Source of the DNA: Pyropia yezoensis
Lineage: Eukaryota > Rhodophyta > Bangiophyceae > Bangiales > Bangiaceae
Reading direction: 5' to 3'
NCBI GenBank assembly: GCA_009829735.1
Contig: CM020618.1
Span: forward strand, 14,304,568 to 14,368,567
Length of the DNA stretch: 64,000 bases
Shown here: in pieces, positions 23,566 through 33,877 of the stretch
Layout: each line of letters begins with the position of its first letter
Position numbering within the stretch: the first letter of the stretch is position 1
Notes under the pieces: model-generated
What the model was told of the DNA's origin: nothing
What the model saw: only the letters and a program-made list of their open reading frames with translations
Databases searched by the model: none
Position numbers and translations under genes: made by a program

Positions 23566-26500
23566 ATGGCGTCCCTCCCCAATGACGCGGCGCTCGCCGC
23601 CCTCATCGCCGCCACCCTCTCCCCCCTCGCACCCGATCGTCGGGCGGCCGAGGCGGCGCTCACCGCCGCCGAGTCCACCCCCGGCTTCCCCGTCGCGCTG
23701 TTGGGGCTGGTGGCGGGTGGGGGCGCCGTCGATGCGGGCGACGGCGGCGGCGGCGGCGCCATCCCACCGCACCTGCGCCAAGCGGCGGCTGTGTACCTCA
23801 AGAACCTGACCCGCCGCTCCTGGGCGGACCTGACGCCCGCCGACACCGACGCGGTGCGGGCGTCGTTGGTGGACGTGATGCTCACCGCGCCCCCCCCCGT
23901 GCGGCGGGTGCTGTCTGAGGCGCTCGCCATTGTCGCCGAGGCCGACTACCCCGCCCGCTGGCCGGCGCTCCTGCCGACGCTGGCGGGCCGGCTGGTCGCG
24001 GCCGCGCCGTCGGCCACGGCGCGGGTGGCGGCGGCGGCGGCGCCCGCGGGTGGCACCGTCTCAGCCACCACCGTCGTCACGCCTGCGGCCGGGGGGGGGA
24101 TGGACTGGGCGGCGCTGGAGGGCGTCCTCGAGGCCCTCTCCGCCGTCTTTGACCGCTATCGCGACCGCTTCCGCACCGACGCGCTCTTCACCGAGATCAA
24201 GTACTCCCTGGGGGTGGTGCAGGCGCCGCTGCTGGGCGTGTTTGAGGCGGTTGCGGGGGCGCTGCTGGCGCCGCCCCCCGCGGGCGGTGTTCCCCCCGAC
24301 GCCCCCGAGGCGCACGTCCGCGTCGCCGCGTCGGTGGTGCGGGTGTACCACTCGCTGAGCTGGCAGGACCTGCCCGAATACTTTGAGGACACCCTCGCGT
24401 CGTGGATGGGGCCGCTCGTCCGGCTGCTCACGTACGAAAACGCCACCCTCGGTGCCGACGCCGAGGATAGTGGGGGCGGCTCGGCAGTGGACGAGCTCCA
24501 CGCCGCGGTCATTGATGTGGCCACCCTCTACCAGGCCAAGTACGACGAGTTCCGCCCCTACCTGCAGACGTTTGTGCGGGAGGCGTGGCAGTTGCTGGTG
24601 CGGGTGGCCAACGTGCCCCGCTACGACGCAGTTGTCACGTCGGGCATCCGCTTCCTTACCACCGTTGCCCGGTCGGCGGACTTTGCGCTCTTTGGGGAGC
24701 CCGCGACGCTTGATCAGATCAGCGCGTCCATTGTGGTGCCCAACGTGGGCCTCCGCGAGGAGGATGAGGAGCTGTTTGAGGACAACCCGCTCGAGTACAT
24801 CCGGCGGGACATGGAGGGCTCGGACGGTGAAACCCGACGGCGGGCGGCGGTGGAGCTGGTCAAGGGCCTCCGCGCCCACTATGACGCCCCCGTGACGGCC
24901 TCCTTCTCCGCCTTCGTGGCAAACGCCCTTAAGGCCTACGCCGCCGGCGCCGAGGGCGCGTGGCGAGGCAAGGACGCGGCCATCTATGTGGTCACCGCCC
25001 TGGGGTGGAAGGCCGGTACCGCCGCGGGCGGCGCGACGGAAACATCGTCGCTGGTGGACGTGGCGGACTTTTACGCCTCCCACGTGGCGCCCGAGCTCAC
25101 CACCGCCGCCGCCACGGTGGCGGCGGGGCGGTCTGTCGAGCACCCCATCCTGGTAGCGGATGCGCTCAAGTTTGCCATCACCTTTCGCAACCAGCTGCCC
25201 GCGCCGGCGGTGCGGCCGCTCGTCGACGCGGCCACCTCCCTGCTCGCGTCGCCCGAGGTGGTGCTCCATTCGTACGCGGCGGCGTGTGTGGAGCGGCTGT
25301 TGTCGGTGCGCGACCGTGTGGCGGTGCCCACAGCCGCCGCCGCCGCTGGGGCGGCGCCTGCCAATGGAGGCGCCGCGGCGTCGCCGGCGGCCACGGCTGC
25401 CACTCGTGACGTGGGGCGGGTGACCAAGGAGGAGGTGACCACCTGGCTTCCCACCCTCCTTCCCGCCCTCTTGGCGGTAATGAGAGCGACTACCCGCGCT
25501 GACTCGTCCACAACGACGGAGAATGTTTATGTGGCGAAGGCGCTGCTGCGCGTCCTCTCCACAGCCCGCGACGCGGTGCCACCGGCAGCCGTGGAGGCGG
25601 CGCTGTCCACACTGGTGGGGGTGGTGAGGGTGGTGGCGGCAAACCCCGCCAACCCCACCTTCAACCACTACGTCTTTGAGTGTGTGTCGGCGCTAGTGCG
25701 GTACGTTGCGGGCGCGCCGGGGGGGACCCTGCTGCCGGCCTTTGAGTCGGCGCTGCTGCCACCCCTGGGCGAGCTCCTGCAAACGGATGTGGCCGAGTTT
25801 GGCCCGTACGTGCTGCAGCTGATGGCGCAGCTGCTCAGCTTGCACCCGTTGCCGCCGGCGCCACCGGGGGGCGGCGGACCCGCCACGGCCACCGCCGCGG
25901 CGGCCCCCACCCCGCCCCCCCTGCCACCATTCTACTCGGCGCTGCTGCCGCCGCTGCTGCAGCCGTCGCTGTGGGATCGCCGCAGCTACGTGCCCGGCAT
26001 GGTCCTCTACCTCTGCGCGCTCGCCCGGCGGGCGCCCGCGGCCATCACGGCGGCGTCCCACCTGACCGGCCTGCTGGGCGTCTTTCAAAAGCTCATCGCC
26101 TCCAAGGCGACGGACCACCACGGCATGGCGCTGGCCACCACCCTCGTGCGGTCGACGCCGGTCGCCGCCATGGGCTCCCTCCTCCCGTCGGTTGTGCAGG
26201 TGGCGCTGACCCGCCTGCAGGCGGCCAAGACGCCCAAGTATGTGGACGGCTTGCTGCTGCTGCTGTCGGCGATGGTGGACGTCCACGGCGTGGGGCGGAC
26301 CGCCGGCGCCGCGGACGCGCTCCAGGCGGGGCTGTTTGCGCAGCTTCTCGGGGCGGTGTGGGTGCCCGAGCTCGGCACCGGCCGCCTGCCCCTGGGGCGG
26401 CGGCTGGTGGTGGCCCTCTCCTCCACCACCCTCCTCGGCGACGCGACCATTGCCGGGGGCGCCGCCTACGCGGGTGCGTGGGAGGGCCTCCTCCAGGCGG

Positions 26501-26868
26501 TGCTCGGCGTGGCCGAGGGCGTGCCCACCACCGCCCCGGGCGCGGGCGTTGCCGACGACGATGACGACGACGCGGCCGTCGCGGGTGGTGGCGGGGGGGG
26601 GGCCACGGGGGTGGGGGAGGAGGAGGGCAACTCGGTGGCCTTTTCGGCGCTCGCCCACGCGGCCAAGTGCGGGGCGGCGACGGAAGGGGTGGGGGAGACG
26701 CTCCCGCCGGGGGGCGGCGGCGCCGCCCTCCGCGCCGCCACCGTCGACGCTGTTGGCCGCGCGGCGGCGGCGGTGCCGGCCATTGCGGGCCGCGTCCGCG
26801 CGCTGGACCCGTCGGTCCAGGCCGTGCTCGCACGGTACTTTGCGGAAGCGGGTCGGACGCTGGGGTAG
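23566..26868 (+). CDS. CSE1: Exportin-2 (CAS/CSE1), importin-alpha recycling karyopherin
   Basis: A 1100-residue importin-beta superfamily protein matching CSE1L/CAS, which carries importin-alpha back from nucleus to cytoplasm with Ran-GTP. Diagnostic blocks are QDLPEYFEDTLASWM, then the acidic stretch leading to FEDNPLEYIRRDMEGSD followed by TRRRAAVELVKGL, then WRGKDAAIYVVTALGWK. They correspond closely to the human EFFEDNMETWM, FEDNSEEYIRRDLEGSD and KHKDAAIYLVTSL segments. The N-terminal importin-beta domain motif RQAAAVYLKNLTRRSW is present near residue 66. The usual length is about 970; extra Gly/Ala-rich loops explain the excess. The start used is the first ATG (MASLPNDAA); a longer frame would need a GTG codon. 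No introns. Confidence 0.95.
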   Translation: MASLPNDAALAALIAATLSPLAPDRRAAEAALTAAESTPGFPVALLGLVAGGGAVDAGDGGGGGAIPPHLRQAAAVYLKNLTRRSWADLTPADTDAVRASLVDVMLTAPPPVRRVLSEALAIVAEADYPARWPALLPTLAGRLVAAAPSATARVAAAAAPAGGTVSATTVVTPAAGGGMDWAALEGVLEALSAVFDRYRDRFRTDALFTEIKYSLGVVQAPLLGVFEAVAGALLAPPPAGGVPPDAPEAHVRVAASVVRVYHSLSWQDLPEYFEDTLASWMGPLVRLLTYENATLGADAEDSGGGSAVDELHAAVIDVATLYQAKYDEFRPYLQTFVREAWQLLVRVANVPRYDAVVTSGIRFLTTVARSADFALFGEPATLDQISASIVVPNVGLREEDEELFEDNPLEYIRRDMEGSDGETRRRAAVELVKGLRAHYDAPVTASFSAFVANALKAYAAGAEGAWRGKDAAIYVVTALGWKAGTAAGGATETSSLVDVADFYASHVAPELTTAAATVAAGRSVEHPILVADALKFAITFRNQLPAPAVRPLVDAATSLLASPEVVLHSYAAACVERLLSVRDRVAVPTAAAAAGAAPANGGAAASPAATAATRDVGRVTKEEVTTWLPTLLPALLAVMRATTRADSSTTTENVYVAKALLRVLSTARDAVPPAAVEAALSTLVGVVRVVAANPANPTFNHYVFECVSALVRYVAGAPGGTLLPAFESALLPPLGELLQTDVAEFGPYVLQLMAQLLSLHPLPPAPPGGGGPATATAAAAPTPPPLPPFYSALLPPLLQPSLWDRRSYVPGMVLYLCALARRAPAAITAASHLTGLLGVFQKLIASKATDHHGMALATTLVRSTPVAAMGSLLPSVVQVALTRLQAAKTPKYVDGLLLLLSAMVDVHGVGRTAGAADALQAGLFAQLLGAVWVPELGTGRLPLGRRLVVALSSTTLLGDATIAGGAAYAGAWEGLLQAVLGVAEGVPTTAPGAGVADDDDDDAAVAGGGGGGATGVGEEEGNSVAFSALAHAAKCGAATEGVGETLPPGGGGAALRAATVDAVGRAAAAVPAIAGRVRALDPSVQAVLARYFAEAGRTLG

Positions 26869-28977
26869 AGCCGCGAGCTGGCGGCGGAAGGGGGGGGGGA
26901 GGGGGGGGGACAAGGGTTGGGGGGGGGGGGGAGGGGTGAACGCGGGGGGGGGATGAGGAGCTACTTGCTGAGTAAGAAACGCCACCCACTGGGCTTACCA
27001 AGCGGGGCGGGAACGGTGCCGACCTTGTTCCGACGGGGTGCGACGGCAGCCGGGAGCTGGGGGTGCCTGTTCAGCGGGTGGCTGGTCAGAGCATTGCCAC
27101 CGGCCCTCTACCCCCAGAGAGGAGGGGACGCCATGCGGATAGCGGGGGGGGTGGTCTTCCCCGCTGTCACCGCCCCCGCGGTTCCCCTCTGGCCCCCGGC
27201 GCTGAGCGGAGTTGGGGGCGCAGGCTGCGGGTGTGCTCCGGCTGGTTGTTTGTCACGTACGGCAAGAAACAGCACGGGGGGGACGGCCCCTGTCCGCACC
27301 ACGGACGAGGCGCCAAACGGGCGGGCGACCCCCCCTCATTGAGAGAACACGCGCTGAATGGGGGCGCTCGGCGGGACAGGTCCGGCGGGCGTCGGAGCGG
27401 GGGGGGGGAGGTCGGAGAGGACGACGCCCAGCCCGCTCCACGGCGCGCTCGTAGCTCCGCTGCAGAGCACGACCAGTGTCGTACATATTGCTGATTTCTG
27501 AAATGTGTATTCAGAAGGATTCTGAGGCCAACAGCCACAGTGGCATTTAGACGTCTCTCAGCCAATGGTACGCGCGGAAACTGCCATTCAGCCAATCATT
27601 CCCTGTTCCTGTGGTCAATATGAGCGATAGTTTGGCTGTCTGTAATACCGAGAACCAAAATGTGCATACTTCCCCGACAGTGTAGATGCGTATTCGGTTA
27701 TGTGCGGATCGGTTATGTGACAGAGGTGACACGGGTCACATAACCGAGCCGCACATCGCACGAGAGGCGTCCTCAGCTCGACCCAATGTTCCGCATCAAA
27801 CATGGCCTCGTATTTCTTAGCATACTTTATTGGACTGACACAGCAGGACCGCTAAATATTTGGCTGTTGTCCGACGCACATGGCACGACGCGCGGCGGCC
27901 ACCCGCATCCCACCTGCCACGCACAGTTCGCCGTACCCACCCTCGTTCTTTCGTAACGCTTCCCTTGCGCTTCAACTCCAACCACCATCCTGATTCGGCT
28001 ACCACGGTTTTCACTGCCGCCGTTCCACCTTTTCCTGATTATCAGCCTATCGCTTCGGCGGAGATCGCGGCCGAGCATGGCCCTCGGCCGGGCGCGCGGC
28101 GGGCGGGAGGACCCATCGCGCGCGCCGACGGGGCCGTCCGCGGGACACCTGCAGCACGCGCCAGTACCCCCCCCCGCGCCGGTGCCCCCCCAGCGAGCAC
28201 CCGTGGCGATTGCTTGTGCTGTCGACGCGGCAGCAGCAGCGGTGAAGGCCACAGTTGCTCGGGCACATCCAAGCGGATCCCCAGAGTGGTCGGCAGGGAT
28301 ACGAGCGGCTGCCCACGTCGCAGCCGTGACCGCACATGCCGTGCTGACGACACCGCCGCGGGCCAGGCTTTCGGCGCGCGCAGCGGGGGGGGTCGCTGTG
28401 AAACTTTCTACACCCTCATGCGACTACTTGCTGTTTTTGAGTGGAGCGGCAGGTCTCAAGTTGTGGCCGGCTGCTTAAGCAGCCGGCTGGTGAGATACGA
28501 CCTTTGCATGGTTGCTTGCGTGGCCAGTCACGGGGGGCATGGCACTCGGTCGGGCCTTGCCACGGCAGGCACGGGACCGGCAGACGACGCGTGTCGCGGC
28601 CGGAGCCGCGGGCGCCAACCTGACGGCGAGACACTTCCGGTGGTGGGCCCGCATGGCAGCCTGCACAGGCCGTGTTGAACCGCATCTTCAGTGGGCTGTG
28701 GAGAGGCCCAACGGCCGATAGGTTGTGGCCCTCTCGAGACAGGATGGGAAGGGGGGGGGGGTATTTGAGAGACGCTAGTCGCCGCCGCAGGCGGCCGACC
28801 GACTTGACTCGTCGTCTTTGTCTTTTCTTGTAAACGTTCATTCTTGATAGTGCCGATAAAGCGGCGCTTCACTTGTGACGCGACAGGGCCGATTACGCGG
28901 CCTTGAAGAGACGGGACCTGTTACGCATCGGTGTCACGCACCCCTACTTCTCACAGTCGCGGCGCGAATGGACCCCC
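26869..28977. other. Intergenic; probable 5' part of a pogo-type transposon
   Basis: No reliable gene. G runs mark 26889-26950. From about 27480 the base composition becomes more balanced and holds the hairpin at 27700-27756. A perfect 22-base palindrome with centre CTTAAG lies at 28466-28487. Frames at 28077-28478 and 28512-28721 both begin MALGRA-like segments rich in Ala/Arg and could be upstream exons of the transposase, but no splice sites support this. Confidence 0.4.
27700..27756. repeat. 22-bp inverted repeat (hairpin), 13-nt loop
   Basis: The left arm 27700-27721 and right arm 27735-27756 are reverse complements at 21 of 22 positions, with core GGTTATGTGAC / GTCACATAACC. A related CGGTTATATGACAGGG occurs (minus strand) near 31440-31460, beyond the transposase gene, so this may be near one end of that transposon. 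Confidence 0.8.
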
Positions 28978-30132
28978 ATGTCTCTCGAGAATAAGCTTCG
29001 CGTGATCCGCTGGCGGGAGACGGGCACGACATGGAGCTATATCTCCTGGCAGTTAGGCGGGGAGTACTCGGACACGGCCCTACGGAACACCTACCGGCGT
29101 CGCGCCGTCTACCTCAAGAGAGCTGCTGCTGGGGTGCCGGCCGCTGCCGTGACTTCGAGAACAACCGATTTCCCGAATATTGACTCGAGACTGTCCGTCT
29201 GGTGCCACGCTGTGCGTGCCCGGGGCCGCAAGCGTGTGCCGCTCTCCCTCGCGATCCTACGGTGCAAGGCTTTGCAGATTGCCGCTTCACTGGGCGTGAC
29301 CAACTTTTCGGCCTCCAATGGCTACCTGCAGAATTGGGCGCGACGCTTTGGATGGGCCAGCATTGCTTTACACGGCGCCGGCGCTTTAGCCAATGTGGAG
29401 GAGGCGGCTGCGCGGATGGACGATATCCGACGGCAGCTGCGAGGCGTAGACCCTGATTTGATCTACAACGTTGACGAAACTGGGTTGCTATACCGCGGTT
29501 TGCCGTCCCGGTCGTACGTGCCAGTGGAGGACCGCCGGCGTGAGCGAGGGTCCAAGGCGATGAACAGCAAGGATCGCGTGAACCTCACATTATGCTGCAA
29601 TGCAACAGGGTCGGTCAAGCTCCCGGTGACGATGATTGGCAAGGCAGCGGCGCCACTTTGCTTCACGGGGCAGGGTAACCGTTGCCCCCTGCTGTACTTA
29701 TCGCAACGGTCGGCGTGGACGGATTCTTCTGCATTCCAGCGATGGTTTAAGGAGGTCTTCTTGCCTGCATTTCGACAGCGGACGGCCAGTCATGTGTACC
29801 TCATCATGGACAACCTGGGCTGCCACAGTGACATTGCGGACCCGCAAGTCACAATCATTGAGCTGCCGCCGAACACGACAGCTGTTGTTCCACCTCCGGA
29901 CGCCGGCGTCATGGCAGCTTTGAAGCGCCGGTACAAGTTTCGCTTGCTACAACGCGTGGTTGGGAACCTTGACGGGTTGGTAGCCTCGGGTGCCCCGCCG
30001 CCCCGTGTGCCACGTGGTGGAGGCTTGGACGTCGTCGGCCACGCCCATTTGATGGACGCGGCGAGAGTCATCGTCGAGGAGTGGCGCTGTGAGGAACCAC
30101 CCGCACTTGGGCAGCCCTCAACGTACTCGTGA
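28978..30132 (+). CDS. Pogo/Tigger-type (Tc1/mariner superfamily) transposase
   Basis: A 384-residue transposase of the CENP-B/Tigger/pogo group (DDE_1). The N-terminus has a CENP-B-type helix-turn-helix (residues ~1-55, WRETGTTWSYISWQL), then a Tc5-type DNA-binding helix block (NGYLQNWARRFGW). The catalytic core has NVDETGLLYRGLP (D166), LIMDNLGCH (D278) and PPNTTAVVPPPDAGV (D308). The DD30D spacing is typical of pogo. All three acidic residues are present and there are no internal stops, so the core looks potentially active. The start is the ATG at MSLENKL; a longer frame begins with TTG and is not used. Family members continue past the core with a conserved NCW motif; here the frame ends with SSTYS-like residues shortly after GTGAGG (30088), a possible 5' splice site. 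A matching downstream exon is proposed separately. Confidence 0.88.
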   Translation: MSLENKLRVIRWRETGTTWSYISWQLGGEYSDTALRNTYRRRAVYLKRAAAGVPAAAVTSRTTDFPNIDSRLSVWCHAVRARGRKRVPLSLAILRCKALQIAASLGVTNFSASNGYLQNWARRFGWASIALHGAGALANVEEAAARMDDIRRQLRGVDPDLIYNVDETGLLYRGLPSRSYVPVEDRRRERGSKAMNSKDRVNLTLCCNATGSVKLPVTMIGKAAAPLCFTGQGNRCPLLYLSQRSAWTDSSAFQRWFKEVFLPAFRQRTASHVYLIMDNLGCHSDIADPQVTIIELPPNTTAVVPPPDAGVMAALKRRYKFRLLQRVVGNLDGLVASGAPPPRVPRGGGLDVVGHAHLMDAARVIVEEWRCEEPPALGQPSTYS

Positions 30133-30929
30133 TGGTGTCAGCGACCCGTGCCAGCCAATAGGGCGACAGGGTGCGGGGAAGAGGATGGAGGTGGTGACGG
30201 TGGTGGGTCTGGGGAAGAGGACGGCGCGACGTCGGTGGTGATCGAGAGGGTTCAAAGGGTGAAGGTCGTCTTTGGTCTGTGTCTGTGGTTGCCCTTCCGG
30301 TCTCCCCCGGTGGCGCCGACACTCACGCACTATATACTCGCGTCGGGGCACCCGAGGTGCCCCAAAGCATGCGTTTCCCCGTCGCTCCACCGGTAGGCAC
30401 AAAACGGCCCAAAAACAAAGCATGGCTCTCAGAACAAAGCATGGGCGGGCGTGCGCACTAAAGGAGTGCAGCCCCAGTTTGCCCCAAACGAAGGGGTCCG
30501 GCGTGCGGCGCCTAGGGCGCCGCCCCAGCCGGCTCCAGACGCCAGTCGGCCCGAAGGTCCGAGAGGCGTGTAAGCACGATTCGATCGAGTCGGCCGAATC
30601 GGCCAGCCGGCTAGCCAGTCACATCGCTGCAATGCTGCAGCGAGGACATTTTAACGGACTCGCCAGCTGTGGCAGATGTGGCTCGTCATGGGTGCTGACG
30701 GTGGCGCCTTTCGACAGGCCATGATGGGCTGTCGATGGCTGCTGTCGTGCGGCCGGCAGACACCGTGAGACAGCGGCTGACTCATCTTGCGTCTGGAAGG
30801 TACACCGCGTCATGCCCCACAATACAAGGAGTTGATCCATGTTGCCAGGAGTTGATTCGGCAGGATCTGTAAGGAGAGGTCCCAGATATTATCCCTTAAG
30901 TATTAGGCATGGGATTAGGGGGGAAATCC

Positions 30930-31168
30930 TTACAGGCGCGCAATGCCCGCGGAGCAGCTCGCGAACTGCTGGTTTTGGCAACGCACACATGGACGTGTCC
31001 GACATCACCTCGCTCATGGCCAACACCACTATTTCCGGAGAGTTTGGGGGGGTTGGGGTTGCCGACCAGGCGAGGGCTGTACGTCGGTGGCTCACCGCCG
31101 AGGACGATGTGGAGGCTATTGAGGAGACGGTGGATATGGTTCTGAGTGGAGTAGAGGAGGGAGAGTGA
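30930..31168 (+). CDS. Possible 3' exon of the pogo-type transposase
   Basis: Plus-strand residues LANCWFWQRTH at about 30958-30989 resemble the conserved 'IANCWRHAGF'-type block found after the DDE core of Tigger/pogo proteins. In the next frame the sequence continues from 30989 as an acidic C-terminus (MDVSDITSLM ... ending SGVEEGE), also typical of the family. The two pieces differ by one frame. An intron from about 30088 to about 30930 plus a one-base slip would join them to the core gene. This is inference from motif and position only. Confidence 0.35.
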
Positions 31169-32457
31169 GCCCAGCTGGTGTGCTGCTCAAAACTTCCACG
31201 AGTTCGTGTCTCATCCGTAGCAGGCGTAGCAGCACGCTGCCCCAGCTCCCCCGCTCCGCACGTACTGTAGCGACTGCTTGCTTTGACTCCGTCGGAACAC
31301 TCGGTCGTCGGCTTGCCATCCCCCTGTATTGCCAACGTTCAAATACTCTTGATTGAAACTAATTTTGTGTACACACATGCGGTACGGTGCCGTTCGGGCG
31401 GAACATGGGCTGGAACATTGGTGGGCTACTTCCTCAGACGACCCTGTCATATAACCGCGTACGAACTGTACCCATCTAGGGCCCGTACAGCACTGTATGT
31501 ACTGCAACCATCTTCTGAAATGGACACTCCAAACACCCGCGTTGAGAGTTGAAACCGTTTGTATTGTGTCGACAGGGGACAGATTCTTGCGAAAGAGATT
31601 CGCACCACAATATCCGTCACGCGTCACTCCCGGCCGCCGTGTCGGCCGTCGCGATTTGTGCGGCGGCGGGCCACCGTCCTCGAACCGCTCCCGTGCACCC
31701 CCCCCCCCTCCCTGCCACCTTCCCACGAATCCACGTGCCCGCCCCGCGAGGGCATACGCGAGCAGCGGCGGTTGGGGGCGGGGCGGTGGGGTGGGGAGGT
31801 TCGCGACCCCCCCCGCCCACCCCCCCCCTGTGGCCCCAAAAACCCACCCCTCCTCGCCGCCCTTGCGCGGCCGCCGCCGACACCTTGCCCCCCCCCCCCC
31901 CCCCCACGGATGGACGCGCGGGCGACGGCGGGGGACCAACCAACCAATCGCCGCCGTTGGCCGTATGTACGCCGCTCGGCCGCCCGGCCGGCGGTTGGGT
32001 GGGTGTGTGGTGTGTGGTGGGGAGAGGGGGGGGGGGGGGGGGGGGGGGGAGGTGTCGCGTGTCGGCCAGAGTTGGGTGTGACTTTCAACACTTTTTTTCC
32101 AGCCGTGTGCCGCCGTTCTGTGGTGGGGGGGGTGTGACGCACGGGCCGCGCGGTCGCGCTGGGGGGGTGGGGTGTGGGTGGCGCCCGGGGGGCGGGGGGG
32201 GAGCTGTTGGTGGTGTCGAGCGGCGGGCACACGGCACCCCGTGGGTGCGCAACGGCGGCGCCGCGGGGACGGGGCTGTGGCGGCGGCCGCCACCGTGGAC
32301 CCACGGCGACACGGGTGGGGCTGGCGTCGGACGGGGAGCGCGCGGCATCGCATCCCCCCCCACCCCATCATCACCGTGGCCACCTCCCCCCTCCCCCCCC
32401 CCCCACCACTGCGCAACCGACGCACTCACCGCCCCCCCTCTCTCTCACTCTCGCTCT

Positions 32458-32488
<31 letters not shown>

Positions 32489-33682
32489 ACCCCTCTCTCT
32501 CTCCTTCCCCACATCCCATTGCCGCTCGCGCGCCACCGTCGTCCCCGGAGAAGGAGGCCTATCTACTGCCTGCCAGCAGCCGCGTAGGGCGACCGAGAAG
32601 GCGCCGAGCAGTGGAGAGGAGGGAGGGAGGGGGGGGGTGGGGGGAAGGGCAGAGGGGGGGGTTGCCCAGTCAACGCCCTGACTGACGCGCGCCCCCCCCC
32701 CCGTCTCCCCCCCCCCCCCCCTCTCCCCCCCCCCCCTCCCCCCCCTGCCCCCCACCCACCCGTGCGCGCGCGCGCGCGACTGCCTGCCGCTGGGGCGGCC
32801 GGCCGCACGCCCCCGGGGGGGCGCCGCCGGGAGCACAGCGCGACCGCGTCGTCCCGGGGTGGGGCTTGCCGCACCGCCGCCCGCCCGTGGGGTGTGTGGG
32901 TGGGCGGGCGGGCGGGCGGGCGGGCGGGCGGGCGGGCGGGGGGGTGCGGCCAACCGCGGTGGCGGCTCCCCCCCCCCCCCCCCCCCCCCCCCCCGCGCTG
33001 TCGGGTGGTGGGGGCGCGTGGCGCGGCCGTGTGCCCCCGCGTTCCCCGTGGGCGGCGCGGCGGCGGCGGCACGCCGACGCGGGTGCGCCGGTCACGCACG
33101 GGCCGCCCCTGGGTGGCCACCCCCACCCCCACCGCCACCGCCACCGCCACCGCCACCGCCACCGCCACCGCAGCGGCGGCGGCTGCTGCCGCCCCCTGCT
33201 TGCGCGGTGTGTGTGCTGAGAGGAGGGGGCGGGGTGGGGGGGCGGGCAGGGGGTGGGGGTGGGGGGTGGGTTGTGGCGTTTTTGGTGCCACGACCGGGGC
33301 CTCTCCGTGGGGGGGGGGCGGGTGGGTGGGTGGGTGGGTGGCGGGGAGGGGGGGGGGGGGGGGAGAGGGGGCAGAGCGACGCCCCGCGGGCTGCCTCGCC
33401 TCGGCCGTCGGCGCGCAGGGGGCCGGCCGGCTGGCCCGCCGGCCGCCGTCGCCGCCAGCGGTGGGCGGGCGGCTTGGCGTGCTGCGCCCGCCCGGCGCGT
33501 CCCCGCCGGGCTCTGTCCGCCGTCACCCGGCTGGTGGCAGGCGGCCTGACCATCCCCACCCCCCGCCCGCCCCTTTCCCGCCCCCCGTCTTCCTCCCCCC
33601 CCCCCCCTCCCCCCCCTCCTCCGAAACCTTTTCCCTCCCCTCCCCCTTCCGGGGGGGTAGACACGGCGGGGCGGTGTTGGCC
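31169..33682. other. Low-complexity G/C-run intergenic DNA
   Basis: From about 31680 onward the sequence is a mosaic of C runs (32459-32488, 32697-32750), G runs (32027-32050) and CT/GT-rich simple sequence. Every frame is Pro-, Gly- or Arg-rich and none holds a domain. Between 30133 and 31169 the DNA is of more mixed composition and likely belongs to the pogo-type element. Confidence 0.5.
32902..32940. repeat. (GGGC)n microsatellite
   Basis: About ten uninterrupted GGGC units, followed by a G run and, from 32968, a C run of over twenty bases. The array is a G-quadruplex-prone simple repeat and probably variable in length. Confidence 0.85.
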
Positions 33683-33704
33683 ATGGCGGGCCCCGCCGGG
33701 GCCC

Positions 33705-33744
<40 letters not shown>

Positions 33745-33844
33745 TCCCGACGCGCGGGTCGTGGTGGTCACCCCACGGGGGCAGGGGTGGGCGCCCCCAC
33801 CCCAAGCCCCGGCTCCCCCCCACCCCCCCCCCCCACCACCACTA

Positions 33845-33877
<33 letters not shown>

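Noticed and set aside
24061-25668. 535-codon minus-strand frame opposite CSE1
   Set aside because: Antisense shadow with no domain; the plus strand is a well-conserved karyopherin.
28903-28977. Upstream extension of the pogo-type transposase
   Set aside because: It would start at TTG; the ATG at 28978 begins at the conserved CENP-B-type region.
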